Translations under genes and position numbers: made by a program
Shown here: positions 25,369 to 34,498 of the stretch, piece by piece
Layout of the letters: every line of letters starts with the position of its first letter
How positions within the stretch are numbered: position 1 is the first letter of the stretch
The notes under the pieces: generated by a model
Databases searched by the model: none
Told to the model about the DNA's origin: nothing
What the model saw: the letters and a program-made list of their open reading frames with translations, nothing else
DNA from: Anaerolineales bacterium
GTDB lineage: Bacteria > Chloroflexota > Anaerolineae > Anaerolineales > UBA11657
Assembly: GCA_022450585.1 (NCBI GenBank)
Contig: JAKUPR010000003.1
Span: 57,076 to 97,716 of the forward strand
DNA: 40,641 nucleotides
Direction of reading: 5' to 3'

Positions 25369-26514
25369 ATGCGAATTGCAGTTCTTACCGAGATAATTTC
25401 TCCTTATCGTATTCCTTTTCTCAATGAATTGTCGTCCGATCCATCCATAGATTTGGAAGTGTTATTTTTCTCGAAAACCGAAGGACGGCGAAATTGGAAA
25501 ATTCCGTGGAAGAGTATTAGTTTCAAGTATAAAGTGTTACCCGGCTGGTTAGTGGCGCGGCGCTATCAGGGGGGGCCTATATTTTTTAATCCTGGCGTTT
25601 GGCGTAACCTTCAAAAGGGTAGGTTTCAGGCGGTCATCTTTTTTGGGTATCACCATCCCACTATCTGGTTGTCATTGTTGTGGTGTCGGATTGCTCATAT
25701 TCGTACTCTCGTATGGAGTGAAAGCACTTTATTGGATATCCGTTCATCCAACAAAGTGGTAGAAAACCTCAAGAGGTGGATTGTAGCTCGTTGTGATGGA
25801 TTTGTTGCCGCTGGCAGTTCGCAAGTGAAATATCTGCGACATTTGGGTGTAAGTTATGAGCAGATATGGGTAGCACCTGACTCTGTTGACTCAGAGCACT
25901 TCACTTCTCAATCTCTTCATCACAGAAGTCTGCGTCCAGAAATCATGCGAGCGCTGGGAATCAAGCCTCCGATTGTTTTGTATGTCGGTCGTCTGCTGGA
26001 TGCAAAGGGTATTCCCGAATTACTGGACGCTTTCAAGGAAGTGATTAGGTATCAAAAGGCAACTCTTCTTCTGGTTGGCGATGGACCGGATAGAATGCGG
26101 TATGAGAAAATCTGTGCTGAGAGCAATCTTGCTTCAGTTCATTTTGTAGGTTTTCAGGACCAGGAAGAACTACCACGGTATTATGGTATTGCGGATGTAC
26201 TGGTTTTTCCCACCCGCAGTGATCCTTGGGGACTGGTGTTGAACGAGGGAATGTGTTCAGGTCTTCCAATTCTATGCTCAACGGCCGCTGGAGCAGCACT
26301 TGATCTTGTTTTCTCTGGACAAAATGGATTCTTGCATGAACCCGGAGATGTACAGCAGTTGGCCAAGCATCTGAAAACGCTTCTCAGAGATCCTAATTTG
26401 CGATCCAGAATGGGGCAATGCTCACAGGAGATTATTGCTGGCTTCACGCCTCGGAGAATGGCTGACGGATTTCTCGACGCAATTCTTGATAAACCACAGG
26501 ATTCCTTGAGTTGA
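25369..26514 (+). CDS. GT4 family glycosyltransferase
   Basis: A 381-residue GT-B enzyme from ATG 25369, where MRIAVLTEIISPYRIPFLNE begins exactly at the first strand of the family. The frame is open to ATG 25297, which adds 24 residues rich in Pro, Asp and Ser that do not look conserved. The C-domain has VLYVGRLLDAKGIPELL, LVGDGPDRMRYE and DPWGLVLNEGMCSGLPILCS, where Asp replaces the first Glu of E-x7-E, as in a known GT4 subgroup. Its stop overlaps the TTG start of the ligase/polymerase gene (TTGA), so the two are probably coupled. Confidence 0.9.
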   Translation: MRIAVLTEIISPYRIPFLNELSSDPSIDLEVLFFSKTEGRRNWKIPWKSISFKYKVLPGWLVARRYQGGPIFFNPGVWRNLQKGRFQAVIFFGYHHPTIWLSLLWCRIAHIRTLVWSESTLLDIRSSNKVVENLKRWIVARCDGFVAAGSSQVKYLRHLGVSYEQIWVAPDSVDSEHFTSQSLHHRSLRPEIMRALGIKPPIVLYVGRLLDAKGIPELLDAFKEVIRYQKATLLLVGDGPDRMRYEKICAESNLASVHFVGFQDQEELPRYYGIADVLVFPTRSDPWGLVLNEGMCSGLPILCSTAAGAALDLVFSGQNGFLHEPGDVQQLAKHLKTLLRDPNLRSRMGQCSQEIIAGFTPRRMADGFLDAILDKPQDSLS

Positions 26515-28052
26515 ATAATTTGACTTTAGATCGTTTGAGGATGTGGGAGGTGCCATTACTGAATTCGGGCATCATTTTTTTGGCAGCCCTAACGGTTTGT
26601 TTAGCTGTCTTTCCAGACGATGCGCAAATCATTATTAATGTAGTTGCAATCCCGTTTTTGTTGTGCTCGTTGCTTGGCATTCTCAACCTTGAATTTGCTC
26701 TGATTAGTGTACTTGCATTGCCGCTATACAATTCTTCGAACGCCATTCATTTGATGTCGAATTTCTTAGGTAACAGTGGCTTTCCATGGTTTGCGCATGC
26801 TACAGGTTATGAGCGTTGGATTCCATTATTGTTTCTTGGTGGCCGTGCATTGTACGATGGAGTTTTTAGGAAAGGTGGTTTCCACATTCGAAAGCCGGAC
26901 ATTGTGGCTGCGTGTTTTCTTGCCACTGCTGGTCTATCCGTGTTCTACTCCCTGGCGCCTGAACTAACGGCTCAACGGACGATTGCTATAGGATTAGGCT
27001 ATGTGGGTGTTTTTTGGGCGCTATGGGATTATGTGGACACTCCGCGAAAGGCTGAACGTCTGGTGGAGATTATTTTGTTTGTTGGACTCACCATTTTTGT
27101 GGTCGGCTTGGCAAAGGATCTTGCTGAAGGTGCTGTTCCTTTTGTGGACCTGTTTTCTGGAATTGAAAGAAGCCGTGATTTTAATGGATTTTATGCTCCG
27201 CTATTGTCCCCATTGGCGGTGTGGGTATTTATGCGAAAGAGCAGAATTATCGGTGGTATTGCACTAGCGATTCTGATTGCCAGCTTGTTATTGTCAGGAT
27301 ATCGAACTGGGGTAATCATGCTGGCTTTGCCGGTAGCATACTTGGTTGTCCGAAGATGGCAGGAATTGTGGTGGACTGCTATTCCTGTGGGATTAACTGC
27401 TGCGTTTGCAGTGATTGCAATTACATCTTGTGAAGGCAATTATTTGTTTAGCCTGCCCGAAGATTTTGTTGAAGCAGATTGGATAACGGTAACTGACGGA
27501 GATGGTAAGCCTATGCAATATGGAGTGGAGTTTATGGTGACCGTTGGGGATCGAAAGTTGGTATTAACTACCTGCTCCCAAGAATATGCTACCTTTGGAT
27601 TGAGGAACATTATTTCTATGTCCGGCCGAACGGAAGGGTTACAGATTGGGTACTCATTGCTTCGAGATCGCTATCTATTGGGATATGGTTTCGGCACAGA
27701 GAATCTAATCATGCCTGCGCATGCAATTTATCCTACACTTATGTCGGGTGTCTATTTCCACAACTCCTTTCTTGGCCTTGCTTTGCAGCTTGGTTTGTTC
27801 GGTGCACTCATTTTTTTCGGCCCTTTGTTTTATCTGTTGGTCAAGCAGCTAGTGTCACATCGCGGGCGATCCACACCATTGCTCATCCATGCCTTAGAGG
27901 CTGTGCTGATCAGTGGTCTTTTCGGGTGTTTGTTTCAGAGTTGGATCTATGCACTTGGTAATGGTATCGCTTTGCCTTTTTGGGTAATCGTAATGCTCAT
28001 TATTAGACATAATCATTATGTTGCTACGGATAGTCGTGTTAATCTCACATAA
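26511..28052 (+). CDS. O-antigen ligase/polymerase family membrane protein (Wzy_C type)
   Basis: A 513-residue protein with about eleven membrane segments. SGYRTGVIM closes one segment, and the large extracytoplasmic loop (about residues 305-385) is followed by SGRTEGLQIGYSLLRDRYLL, GYGFGTENL and HNSFLGLALQLGLFGALI. This is the pattern of the O-antigen ligase domain, in which the HNSFL stretch and arginines of the loop are conserved. It should polymerise or ligate a lipid-linked glycan outside the membrane. It is the only gene of this type in the window. The start is TTG, overlapping the GT4 stop. Confidence 0.88.
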   Translation: MNNLTLDRLRMWEVPLLNSGIIFLAALTVCLAVFPDDAQIIINVVAIPFLLCSLLGILNLEFALISVLALPLYNSSNAIHLMSNFLGNSGFPWFAHATGYERWIPLLFLGGRALYDGVFRKGGFHIRKPDIVAACFLATAGLSVFYSLAPELTAQRTIAIGLGYVGVFWALWDYVDTPRKAERLVEIILFVGLTIFVVGLAKDLAEGAVPFVDLFSGIERSRDFNGFYAPLLSPLAVWVFMRKSRIIGGIALAILIASLLLSGYRTGVIMLALPVAYLVVRRWQELWWTAIPVGLTAAFAVIAITSCEGNYLFSLPEDFVEADWITVTDGDGKPMQYGVEFMVTVGDRKLVLTTCSQEYATFGLRNIISMSGRTEGLQIGYSLLRDRYLLGYGFGTENLIMPAHAIYPTLMSGVYFHNSFLGLALQLGLFGALIFFGPLFYLLVKQLVSHRGRSTPLLIHALEAVLISGLFGCLFQSWIYALGNGIALPFWVIVMLIIRHNHYVATDSRVNLT

Positions 28053-28079
28053 GACAAAAACATAGGATGTGTTAGCAAA

Positions 28080-29339
28080 TTGCGATTCGACAAAGCAGGT
28101 CTCACTGAGTTAATATGCAGCCGCTGGAGCGTCTGCTTGATATTACTCTTGAGTTTTTCTCTTCGTATAGCTGTTGCCGGATATAGCAATCAGGATGCCA
28201 TTAGTAGTTCACTGAGAGGAGATGCATTGCATGATCTAGCGGCGCAGAATATACTTCTGGGTAACGGTTTCACTTTAAAGGCTGGGATACCGTACTCCTT
28301 CAATCCTCCAGGTTATGCGTTCTTCTTGGCATGTGCGTACGCACTTTTCGGGCGGAATTGGTTGGCCTTAGGTTTTAGCCAGACTTCTATAACATTGCTG
28401 ACACTAGTGCTGGTCTATCTGACGACCAGGCGGATGTTTGGTAGCAAGGCAGCAGTCATGTCTATTGCAATAGCTGGCTTGTATCCTTACACGGTATATC
28501 ACGCGAGCCGTGTGATGGATACCACCCTATTCACGCTGTTCTTGGTGGCGGCCACTTGTGTGCTTGTCAATTTTTGGAAACAGATGACTTGGAAGATATG
28601 TATCTTGTTGGGTTTTATTCTCGGCACCGGGTGCTTGGTTCGTTCTACTATGGTGGCCGTAATGCTCGCTATTGTGTTATGGCTTGTCCTGACGCTAGGT
28701 CGGACTCGTGGCATAGTAGCATCGGCTCTTTGTGTGACGGGGGCTGTTCTCGCAATAATGCCTTGGACGATCCGAAATCTGTATGTGGAAAGTGCTTTTA
28801 TCCCCATAGATTCAAAGGGAATGACAAATATATATATGGGGAACAATCCATTGACACTGCAGTACATGGAACAGGGTTTAAGCTTAGACACGATTTGGGG
28901 AGATGACCGCTTGCCAAAGGAACCTCCAGGACTGACCCAAGAGAAAAGAGTGCGCTGGTATTTTCACCGAATAGCGACTTTCGCCCAACAGGAACCAAAT
29001 GCTTTTCTCAAATTGTTGTGGTCTAAAGCAATTTATTTGTGGAGTCCGCGAATCAACCCAGCGAGTACGCAGACATTTGCCTTCGACTTCGCGCCTATTC
29101 GTGATGTTATCTATACTGGGAGTTACATTCCACTGATCGGATTTGGGATTGTCGGGATCGTACTGTCAATACGAAGTAGGCAAGAAACTTTACTCTTTCT
29201 TGTTCTGTTCTTTACTTATACGCTGGTGAATGTATTGGTTTGGACTAGTACTAGATTGCGCATACCCCTGGATTCCTTGATTGCAGTTTTTTCTGGCTAT
29301 GCTTTGTGGAGAACGTGTCGTTTCTTGGGATGGCGATGA
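28080..29339 (+). CDS. GT-C type membrane glycosyltransferase (PMT/ArnT-like)
   Basis: A 419-residue polytopic protein. The first loop has LRGDALHDLAAQNILLGNGF, with an Asp and DL pair in the GT-C position, and YSFNPPGYAFF follows, the same order as in the protein at 9440. A segment near residue 250 reads KGMTNIYMGNNPLTL. It is shorter than the other GT-C proteins in the window and lacks a large soluble tail. The start is TTG 28080; no ATG is available. The stop overlaps the next ATG. It would transfer a sugar from a lipid donor outside the membrane; acceptor unknown. Confidence 0.83.
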   Translation: MRFDKAGLTELICSRWSVCLILLLSFSLRIAVAGYSNQDAISSSLRGDALHDLAAQNILLGNGFTLKAGIPYSFNPPGYAFFLACAYALFGRNWLALGFSQTSITLLTLVLVYLTTRRMFGSKAAVMSIAIAGLYPYTVYHASRVMDTTLFTLFLVAATCVLVNFWKQMTWKICILLGFILGTGCLVRSTMVAVMLAIVLWLVLTLGRTRGIVASALCVTGAVLAIMPWTIRNLYVESAFIPIDSKGMTNIYMGNNPLTLQYMEQGLSLDTIWGDDRLPKEPPGLTQEKRVRWYFHRIATFAQQEPNAFLKLLWSKAIYLWSPRINPASTQTFAFDFAPIRDVIYTGSYIPLIGFGIVGIVLSIRSRQETLLFLVLFFTYTLVNVLVWTSTRLRIPLDSLIAVFSGYALWRTCRFLGWR

Positions 29340-30499
29340 ATATACTGTTTGTTACACAATATGATCCGTCCAATCCAGCGTCTGGCGGCCCTGCTTTTAA
29401 GGTGCGTGCCGTCAGCTACCACATGGCTTGCAATGGCCATGCGGTGACAATAGTCACGGCCGCAGCAGCAAGCACTCACCATATCCCTGATCAACCTCAT
29501 GTGTCGGTAGATCACCCCTTGATTAGGGTAATTCGGATGCGAACACTAGCAAGATATCGATCTACCACATTTAATCCAGCAATATGGCCTGTAGCGCGTC
29601 GTGAGGTGCCTCGGGCTGAAGTTATTCATTTGTTCGGTTTCTATGATTTAATGGCACCGATTATGGCTCGTGTCGCACTGGGTCAGGGAGTTCCGTATGT
29701 GTTGGAGCCAATGGGAATGTTGATTCCCATAGTTCGCAGTCTGGGAAAAAAGAGGTTCTACCACAAATTGATTGGGTCGCCCCTGATTCAGGGAGCCTCA
29801 CAGGTCATAGCTACTGCACCTCAGGAGCAGGAGGAATTGATTGAGGCAGGTGTTTTGGCCAACAGGGTAAGTGTGCGTCGCAATGGTATAGACCTTGAGG
29901 ATTTTGAGAAATTGCCAGAACGTGGAACTTTGCGGCGTCGATTTGGCATTGAGTTGAAGGGGAAATTGATTTTATACCTTGGTTTGCTGTCTCGTAAGAA
30001 AAATCCTGACTTACTAATTCGTGCATTTTCCACCATTGCAGCGTCTGACGCACACTTATTGATTGCTGGTCCTGATGTGGATGAATGTACTGGTCAATTA
30101 CGGGGATTAATAGAATCTTTGGGGCTACAATCAAAAGTTTTTCTTTCTGGACCTCTGTATGATGAGGACAAATTGTCAGCGTTAGTAGATGCTGATATCT
30201 TTGTGCTTCCATCTCAAAACGAGAACTTTGGCAACGTGATAGCGGAATCAATCGCTGTTGGAACACCAGTAGTTATTACTGACAAGTGTGGGATTGCTCC
30301 CTATGTAAGAGACAAAGCTGGGTTGGTTGTTCCTGTTTCTCAAGCAGCCATAAGCGAGGCAATGTCAAGGCTATTGCATGATGCTGCGCTGCATGAAACG
30401 TTTAGCGCCGGTTGCCAGGATGTGGCTAGAAAGTTGTCTTGGGATCGGCCTGTTGCCGAACTGCAAGATCTGTATGAATCGTTGACCAAGAACAGTTAA
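29336..30499 (+). CDS. GT4 family glycosyltransferase, first of a tandem pair
   Basis: A 387-residue GT-B enzyme. ATG 29336 overlaps the previous stop as ATGA and begins directly with MNILFVTQYDPSNPASGGPA, so it is preferred to GTG 29306. YVLEPMGMLIP, VSVRRNGIDLEDFEKLPERG and LYLGLLSRKKNPDLLIRAF follow, and the E-x7-E motif is ENFGNVIAESIAVGTPVVI. The next gene is clearly a paralogue and shares each of these blocks. Both probably add successive or alternative sugars in the cytoplasm. Confidence 0.93.
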   Translation: MNILFVTQYDPSNPASGGPAFKVRAVSYHMACNGHAVTIVTAAAASTHHIPDQPHVSVDHPLIRVIRMRTLARYRSTTFNPAIWPVARREVPRAEVIHLFGFYDLMAPIMARVALGQGVPYVLEPMGMLIPIVRSLGKKRFYHKLIGSPLIQGASQVIATAPQEQEELIEAGVLANRVSVRRNGIDLEDFEKLPERGTLRRRFGIELKGKLILYLGLLSRKKNPDLLIRAFSTIAASDAHLLIAGPDVDECTGQLRGLIESLGLQSKVFLSGPLYDEDKLSALVDADIFVLPSQNENFGNVIAESIAVGTPVVITDKCGIAPYVRDKAGLVVPVSQAAISEAMSRLLHDAALHETFSAGCQDVARKLSWDRPVAELQDLYESLTKNS

Positions 30500-30506
30500 T
30501 CTGGAT

Positions 30507-31670
30507 ATGAACATTTTATTCTGTGTTCAGAATTACTATCCAGCCCTATCTTTGGGTGGACGTGTAACACAAACAGTTGCTCTGGCTGAAGGGTTGGCTG
30601 CTCTAGGGCATGAAGTGACGGTACTTACTTCAAGTGTGTTAGACCTTGACAGTAGACCTGCTATAAGGGGATGCTGGGAAATGCATAATGGGGTTCAGGT
30701 CTATTATGCTGGCACTTGGTTGCGTTACCGTACCACTTCGTTCAATCCGGGTGCTTTTTCATATTGTCTACTGCGCTTATCTAGCTTCGATGTAATACAC
30801 GTCATGGGGATGTATGACTCGGTGGGGGTGATCGCGATGTTTTTGGCTGTTCTTAAGGGAATCCCATATGTTCTTGAGCCAGCAGGCATGCTCCTTCCAG
30901 TCTTGCGTAGTTTCCACAAAAAAGAAATTTATCATCTGCTGGTGGGCCGGAGGATGGTGTCTGGAGCGGCGAGGCTGATTGCTACTTCAGACCATGAATC
31001 CGAAGATATTGTTAGGTATGGTGTTGCCAGACCGAGGGTTCTTGTACGTCGGCATGGGGTCAACCTTGAGGAATTCAATGAATTGCCTACTCGCGGTTTC
31101 CTTAGGCAGGCATTGGGACTGTCTCCTGATACTCACATTATATTGTTTTTGGGGAGAATCAGTCCAATGAAGCAACTCGACATCCTGATCCAAGCATTCG
31201 CAGCACTTGATATCAATGAAGCGTTTCTACTCATCGCAGGACCCGATGAGGGTGACGGCTATAAGGAGTCGTTAGAGCATGTGGTATCCGCAACTGGAGT
31301 TTCAGATCGCATCCGTTTCCTTGGACCATTATATGGGACAGAAAAGTTGCAAGCTCTAGTTGATGCTGATCAACTAGTGATGTCTTCACATAGTGAAAGC
31401 TGGGGTCATGCAGGTGCCGAGGCTATTGCCGCTGGTACACCAGTAATTGTGACTGACAAGTGTGGTCTTGCAACCTACGTTCGAGATCGAGTAGGCTTGG
31501 TTGTGGCTGCTGATGTGCTTTCAATAAGTGATGCAATGCGGCGTTTAATTGTTGATCGTCCTCTGTATGAAAAGTTCAAACGCAACACTATTGACGTGTC
31601 TGGGGATCTTTCATGGGATGAGCCTGTTCGTCTTATGGAGAAACTATACAAGGAATCACTTCAGAGATAA
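30507..31670 (+). CDS. GT4 family glycosyltransferase, second of a tandem pair
   Basis: A 387-residue GT-B enzyme, the same length as the preceding gene product and starting seven bases after it. Shared blocks include YRTTSFNPG, PYVLEPAGMLLP, NLEEFNELPTRG and the motif ESWGHAGAEAIAAGTPVIVTDKCG in two parts around E-x7-E. The acceptor-facing N-domain differs more than the donor-binding C-domain, as expected after duplication followed by change in acceptor. The natural substrates are unknown. Confidence 0.93.
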   Translation: MNILFCVQNYYPALSLGGRVTQTVALAEGLAALGHEVTVLTSSVLDLDSRPAIRGCWEMHNGVQVYYAGTWLRYRTTSFNPGAFSYCLLRLSSFDVIHVMGMYDSVGVIAMFLAVLKGIPYVLEPAGMLLPVLRSFHKKEIYHLLVGRRMVSGAARLIATSDHESEDIVRYGVARPRVLVRRHGVNLEEFNELPTRGFLRQALGLSPDTHIILFLGRISPMKQLDILIQAFAALDINEAFLLIAGPDEGDGYKESLEHVVSATGVSDRIRFLGPLYGTEKLQALVDADQLVMSSHSESWGHAGAEAIAAGTPVIVTDKCGLATYVRDRVGLVVAADVLSISDAMRRLIVDRPLYEKFKRNTIDVSGDLSWDEPVRLMEKLYKESLQR

Positions 31671-31704
31671 CTGGGATTTATTGGGATTGTAAAATGGAAT
31701 TAAC

Positions 31705-33429
31705 ATGTACGTTCTCGGAGTAAACGCTTACCATGGAGGTGCTTCAGCCTGTCTTATAAAGGACGGGAAGGTCATTGCAGCCGCGGAAGAGGAGCGCTTT
31801 ATGCGTGTCAAATACTGGGCTGGCTTCCCGGTGCACGCCATTAATTATTGTCTGAGTGAGGCTGGAATCAGTGCACTGGATCTGGAACACATAGGTATCT
31901 CGCGTGACCCAAAGGCCAACCTTTTTCTGAAGGGAAAATTTGCGCTCCGGCAATTTCCAAGGCCACGATTTCTCCTAGATCGAATCGGGAATCTACGCAG
32001 GGTGGGTGATTTAAGGAGTGTTTTTTGCTCGCACATGGGGGTAGGAGAATCGGAAATTAGTGCTGTTTTCCATAATGTCGAGCATCATCGTGCGCATCTT
32101 GCCAGCGCTTTCTTTGTCTCCCCCTTCGAGCGGTCTGCTGTTTTGTCGGTGGATGGCATGGGCGACTTTAGTAGCACTATGTGGGGTGTCGGGACGGGAT
32201 CCGAATTAGAAATTTTGGGGTCGGTCAATTTTCCTCACTCGCTTGGTATAGTCTACACGGCAGTCTCTCAGTGGTTGGGTTTCTCAAATTATGGAGATGA
32301 GGGCAAAGTAATGGGTCTCGCTTCGTATGGCAAACCAGATTATGTGGACAGAATGCGCAAGATAATATGTGCCCAGTTGGATGGAACGTTTGTGATTGAC
32401 CAGGGATACTTGCGCTATCAGGCCGAAGGTGGCACTATGACCTGGCGCGGCGGTCCGCCGAAGCTCGGTCAGTTATACTCCGATAGATTTATTGCCTTGT
32501 TCGGTGAACCTCGTGGTTCGCGTGATGAAATCACATCTTATCATCAGGATGTGGCTGCCTCTTTGCAGGCGGTCATTGAGGAGGCAGAGTTTGCCCTGGT
32601 GAGAAAAATTTGCGTTGATACGGGGTCTGATTCATTGTGTCTGGCTGGTGGTGTGGCATTGAACAGTGTGTTCAATGGCAAAATACTTCCAGAGACTGAC
32701 TTCACTGACATCTACATACAGCCTGCTGCTTCCGATTCAGGGACCGCACTAGGTGTTTGTTACTATATATTCCATCAACTTTTGGGCTATCCAAGGTGCT
32801 ACGAGATGACTGATGCCTTTACAGGTCCCGGCTTTACTAATGATGATGTCCAGTCCGCATTAGAGCGTAATAATTTGCATTTTCATGTTAAATCCTTTGG
32901 TGAGATAGCTAACAAAGCGGCCGATCTGGTAGCGGAAGGGAAAGTGGTTGGATGGTTTCAGGGCCGTATGGAGTGGGGACCGCGTGCATTAGGTCATCGA
33001 AGTATCATTGCAGATCCTCGTCGTGTGGATATGAAAGACACACTTAACGCTCGTATCAAAAATCGCGAGAGTTTTCGTCCCTTCGCGCCATCTATACTGC
33101 TGGAATACACAGACCAGTACTTTGATCAGAGCTACCCTGACCCCTTTATGTTGAAGGTTTACAATGTGTTGCCGGAGCAACGAGACGAAATCCCGGCTGT
33201 GACTCATGTCGATGGAACTGGTCGGTTACAGACTGTGGACCGTAAGCATTCACCTCATTATTGGGAATTGATAAATGCGTTTTATGAACGAACGGGCGTG
33301 CCAGTGGTTTTGAATACGAGCTTCAATGAGAACGAACCGATTGTATGTACCCCCGATGAAGCTATTGCCTGTTTCATGCGTACCAAAATGGATGCTCTAG
33401 CAATAGGCGATTATTTGGTGATGAAATGA
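31705..33429 (+). CDS. O-carbamoyltransferase, NodU/CmcH family (complete)
   Basis: A 574-residue protein of normal family length. The N-domain begins YVLGVNAYHGGASACLI and contains the metal-binding VEHHRAHLASAFFVSPF (His127, His128, His131), VLSVDGMGDFS and GDEGKVMGLASYG. The C-domain has WFQGRMEWGPRALGHRSI, TDKPF-like REST replaced by SFRPFAPSI, and VVLNTSFNENEPIV. It transfers carbamoyl from carbamoyl phosphate through a carbamoyl-adenylate to a sugar hydroxyl. Its stop overlaps the ATG of an epimerase, so the two may make and decorate the same sugar. The paralogue fragment sits at the left window edge. Confidence 0.95.
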   Translation: MYVLGVNAYHGGASACLIKDGKVIAAAEEERFMRVKYWAGFPVHAINYCLSEAGISALDLEHIGISRDPKANLFLKGKFALRQFPRPRFLLDRIGNLRRVGDLRSVFCSHMGVGESEISAVFHNVEHHRAHLASAFFVSPFERSAVLSVDGMGDFSSTMWGVGTGSELEILGSVNFPHSLGIVYTAVSQWLGFSNYGDEGKVMGLASYGKPDYVDRMRKIICAQLDGTFVIDQGYLRYQAEGGTMTWRGGPPKLGQLYSDRFIALFGEPRGSRDEITSYHQDVAASLQAVIEEAEFALVRKICVDTGSDSLCLAGGVALNSVFNGKILPETDFTDIYIQPAASDSGTALGVCYYIFHQLLGYPRCYEMTDAFTGPGFTNDDVQSALERNNLHFHVKSFGEIANKAADLVAEGKVVGWFQGRMEWGPRALGHRSIIADPRRVDMKDTLNARIKNRESFRPFAPSILLEYTDQYFDQSYPDPFMLKVYNVLPEQRDEIPAVTHVDGTGRLQTVDRKHSPHYWELINAFYERTGVPVVLNTSFNENEPIVCTPDEAIACFMRTKMDALAIGDYLVMK

Positions 33430-34403
33430 AAGTATTGATTACCGGCAGCTCGGGTTTTATTGGAGGACACTTGGTGAGAGCACTTGTAGCCTTGGGATAC
33501 TCCGTGCTTGGGATAGATGCTGTGCAGCCTAAGGGTGCTATCAGTGGGTGGAGTTTTCAGGAATGCGATCTCCTGAATCCATTCACACTAGGGACGATTT
33601 TAGAGGAATTTTCTCCAGATTGTGTTGTGCATTTAGCAGCTAGGACTGATTTGGATGAGAAAGCTAACCTACACGAAGATTATGCCGTCAACATTGCTGG
33701 TGTGGAAAACTTAGTGAAATCTGTCCGTGCTTCGGCAAGTGTGCGACACTGTATCTACACATCCACGCAGTTGGTTTGTCCCGTGGGGTATGTTCCAGAT
33801 AGTGCACTGGATTATCGACCGGAAACTTTGTATGGGGAAAGTAAGATGTTGGGAGAGAAGATAGTCCGTGATTTCGATGGTGGTGGGGCGACTTGGTGTA
33901 TCGTGAGGCCGACCACCGTCTGGGGGCCAGGGATGAACCCGCATTACCAACGGTTTTTTCGCATGGTTGCTGAGGGCCGATATTTTCACGTAGGGCGTGG
34001 TCCTTTACGTAAATCATACGGGTATGTAGGCAACATCGCGCATCAATATACCAAACTGTTGCAAGCAGACAAAAAGGACATTCATAGAAAGACGTTCTAT
34101 CTTGCGGACTATGAGCCTCTTTCTTTACGTGACTGGGCTGATGTACTTAGTGACGAACTTGGCTCCCCTGACATTAAGACTATTCCTCAGGGTGTGGCTC
34201 GCTTGGCGGCCATCTGTGGAGATTTTGTTAATGCTTGTGGATTCCGAAGTTTTCCATTTAACTCTTTTCGTCTTAGGAACGTGCTTATGGAGTATCAGGT
34301 GGACCTAGCGGATATTGAACGGATTTGTGGATCTCTGCCTTATACCATGCACCATGGTGTGAAAGAGACAGTGCTCTGGTATCAGGAAAGCATTGGCAGA
34401 TAG
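33426..34403 (+). CDS. NAD-dependent epimerase/dehydratase (extended SDR)
   Basis: A 325-residue extended short-chain dehydrogenase/reductase. LITGSSGFIGGHLV (residues 4-17) is the NAD-binding loop, VVHLAARTD the second signature, and YTSTQLVCP with LYGESK gives the catalytic Tyr136 and Lys140. The length and motifs fit nucleotide-sugar epimerases or dehydratases; the exact reaction cannot be assigned. ATG 33426 overlaps the carbamoyltransferase stop as ATGA. An inverted-repeat region follows the gene. Confidence 0.9.
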   Translation: MKVLITGSSGFIGGHLVRALVALGYSVLGIDAVQPKGAISGWSFQECDLLNPFTLGTILEEFSPDCVVHLAARTDLDEKANLHEDYAVNIAGVENLVKSVRASASVRHCIYTSTQLVCPVGYVPDSALDYRPETLYGESKMLGEKIVRDFDGGGATWCIVRPTTVWGPGMNPHYQRFFRMVAEGRYFHVGRGPLRKSYGYVGNIAHQYTKLLQADKKDIHRKTFYLADYEPLSLRDWADVLSDELGSPDIKTIPQGVARLAAICGDFVNACGFRSFPFNSFRLRNVLMEYQVDLADIERICGSLPYTMHHGVKETVLWYQESIGR

Positions 34404-34408
34404 AGACT

Positions 34409-34468
34409 GGGAATCTAGGTTTGTATGTTGAAGAAGTCCGCCTAGATGTTGACGTAGACACGATTCCC
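34409..34468. repeat. Nested inverted repeats between the epimerase and pentapeptide genes
   Basis: GGGAATC (34409-34415) is an exact inverted repeat of GATTCCC (34462-34468). Within it TAGG (34416-34419) can pair with CCTA (34441-34444) as part of a longer TCTAGG/CCTAGA pair. It starts six bases after the epimerase stop, so it may be a transcript end, and its right arm lies in the spacer of the promoter at 34449-34477. Confidence 0.3.
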
Positions 34469-34477
34469 TTCTAGAAA
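34449..34477 (+). promoter_or_regulatory. Sigma70-like promoter for the pentapeptide-repeat gene
   Basis: TTGACG (34449-34454) and TAGAAA (34472-34477) are 17 bases apart. The predicted transcript start near 34484 is just before GGGAGA (34487-34492), a good ribosome binding site for a start at 34499 but far from GTG 34538. Confidence 0.4.
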
Positions 34478-34498
34478 ATGTCAACTGGGAGATAGAAG

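Noticed and set aside
29811-30266. A 151-codon minus-strand open frame.
   Set aside because: It is the complement of a well-supported GT4 gene with conserved motifs; the antisense product is not family-like.
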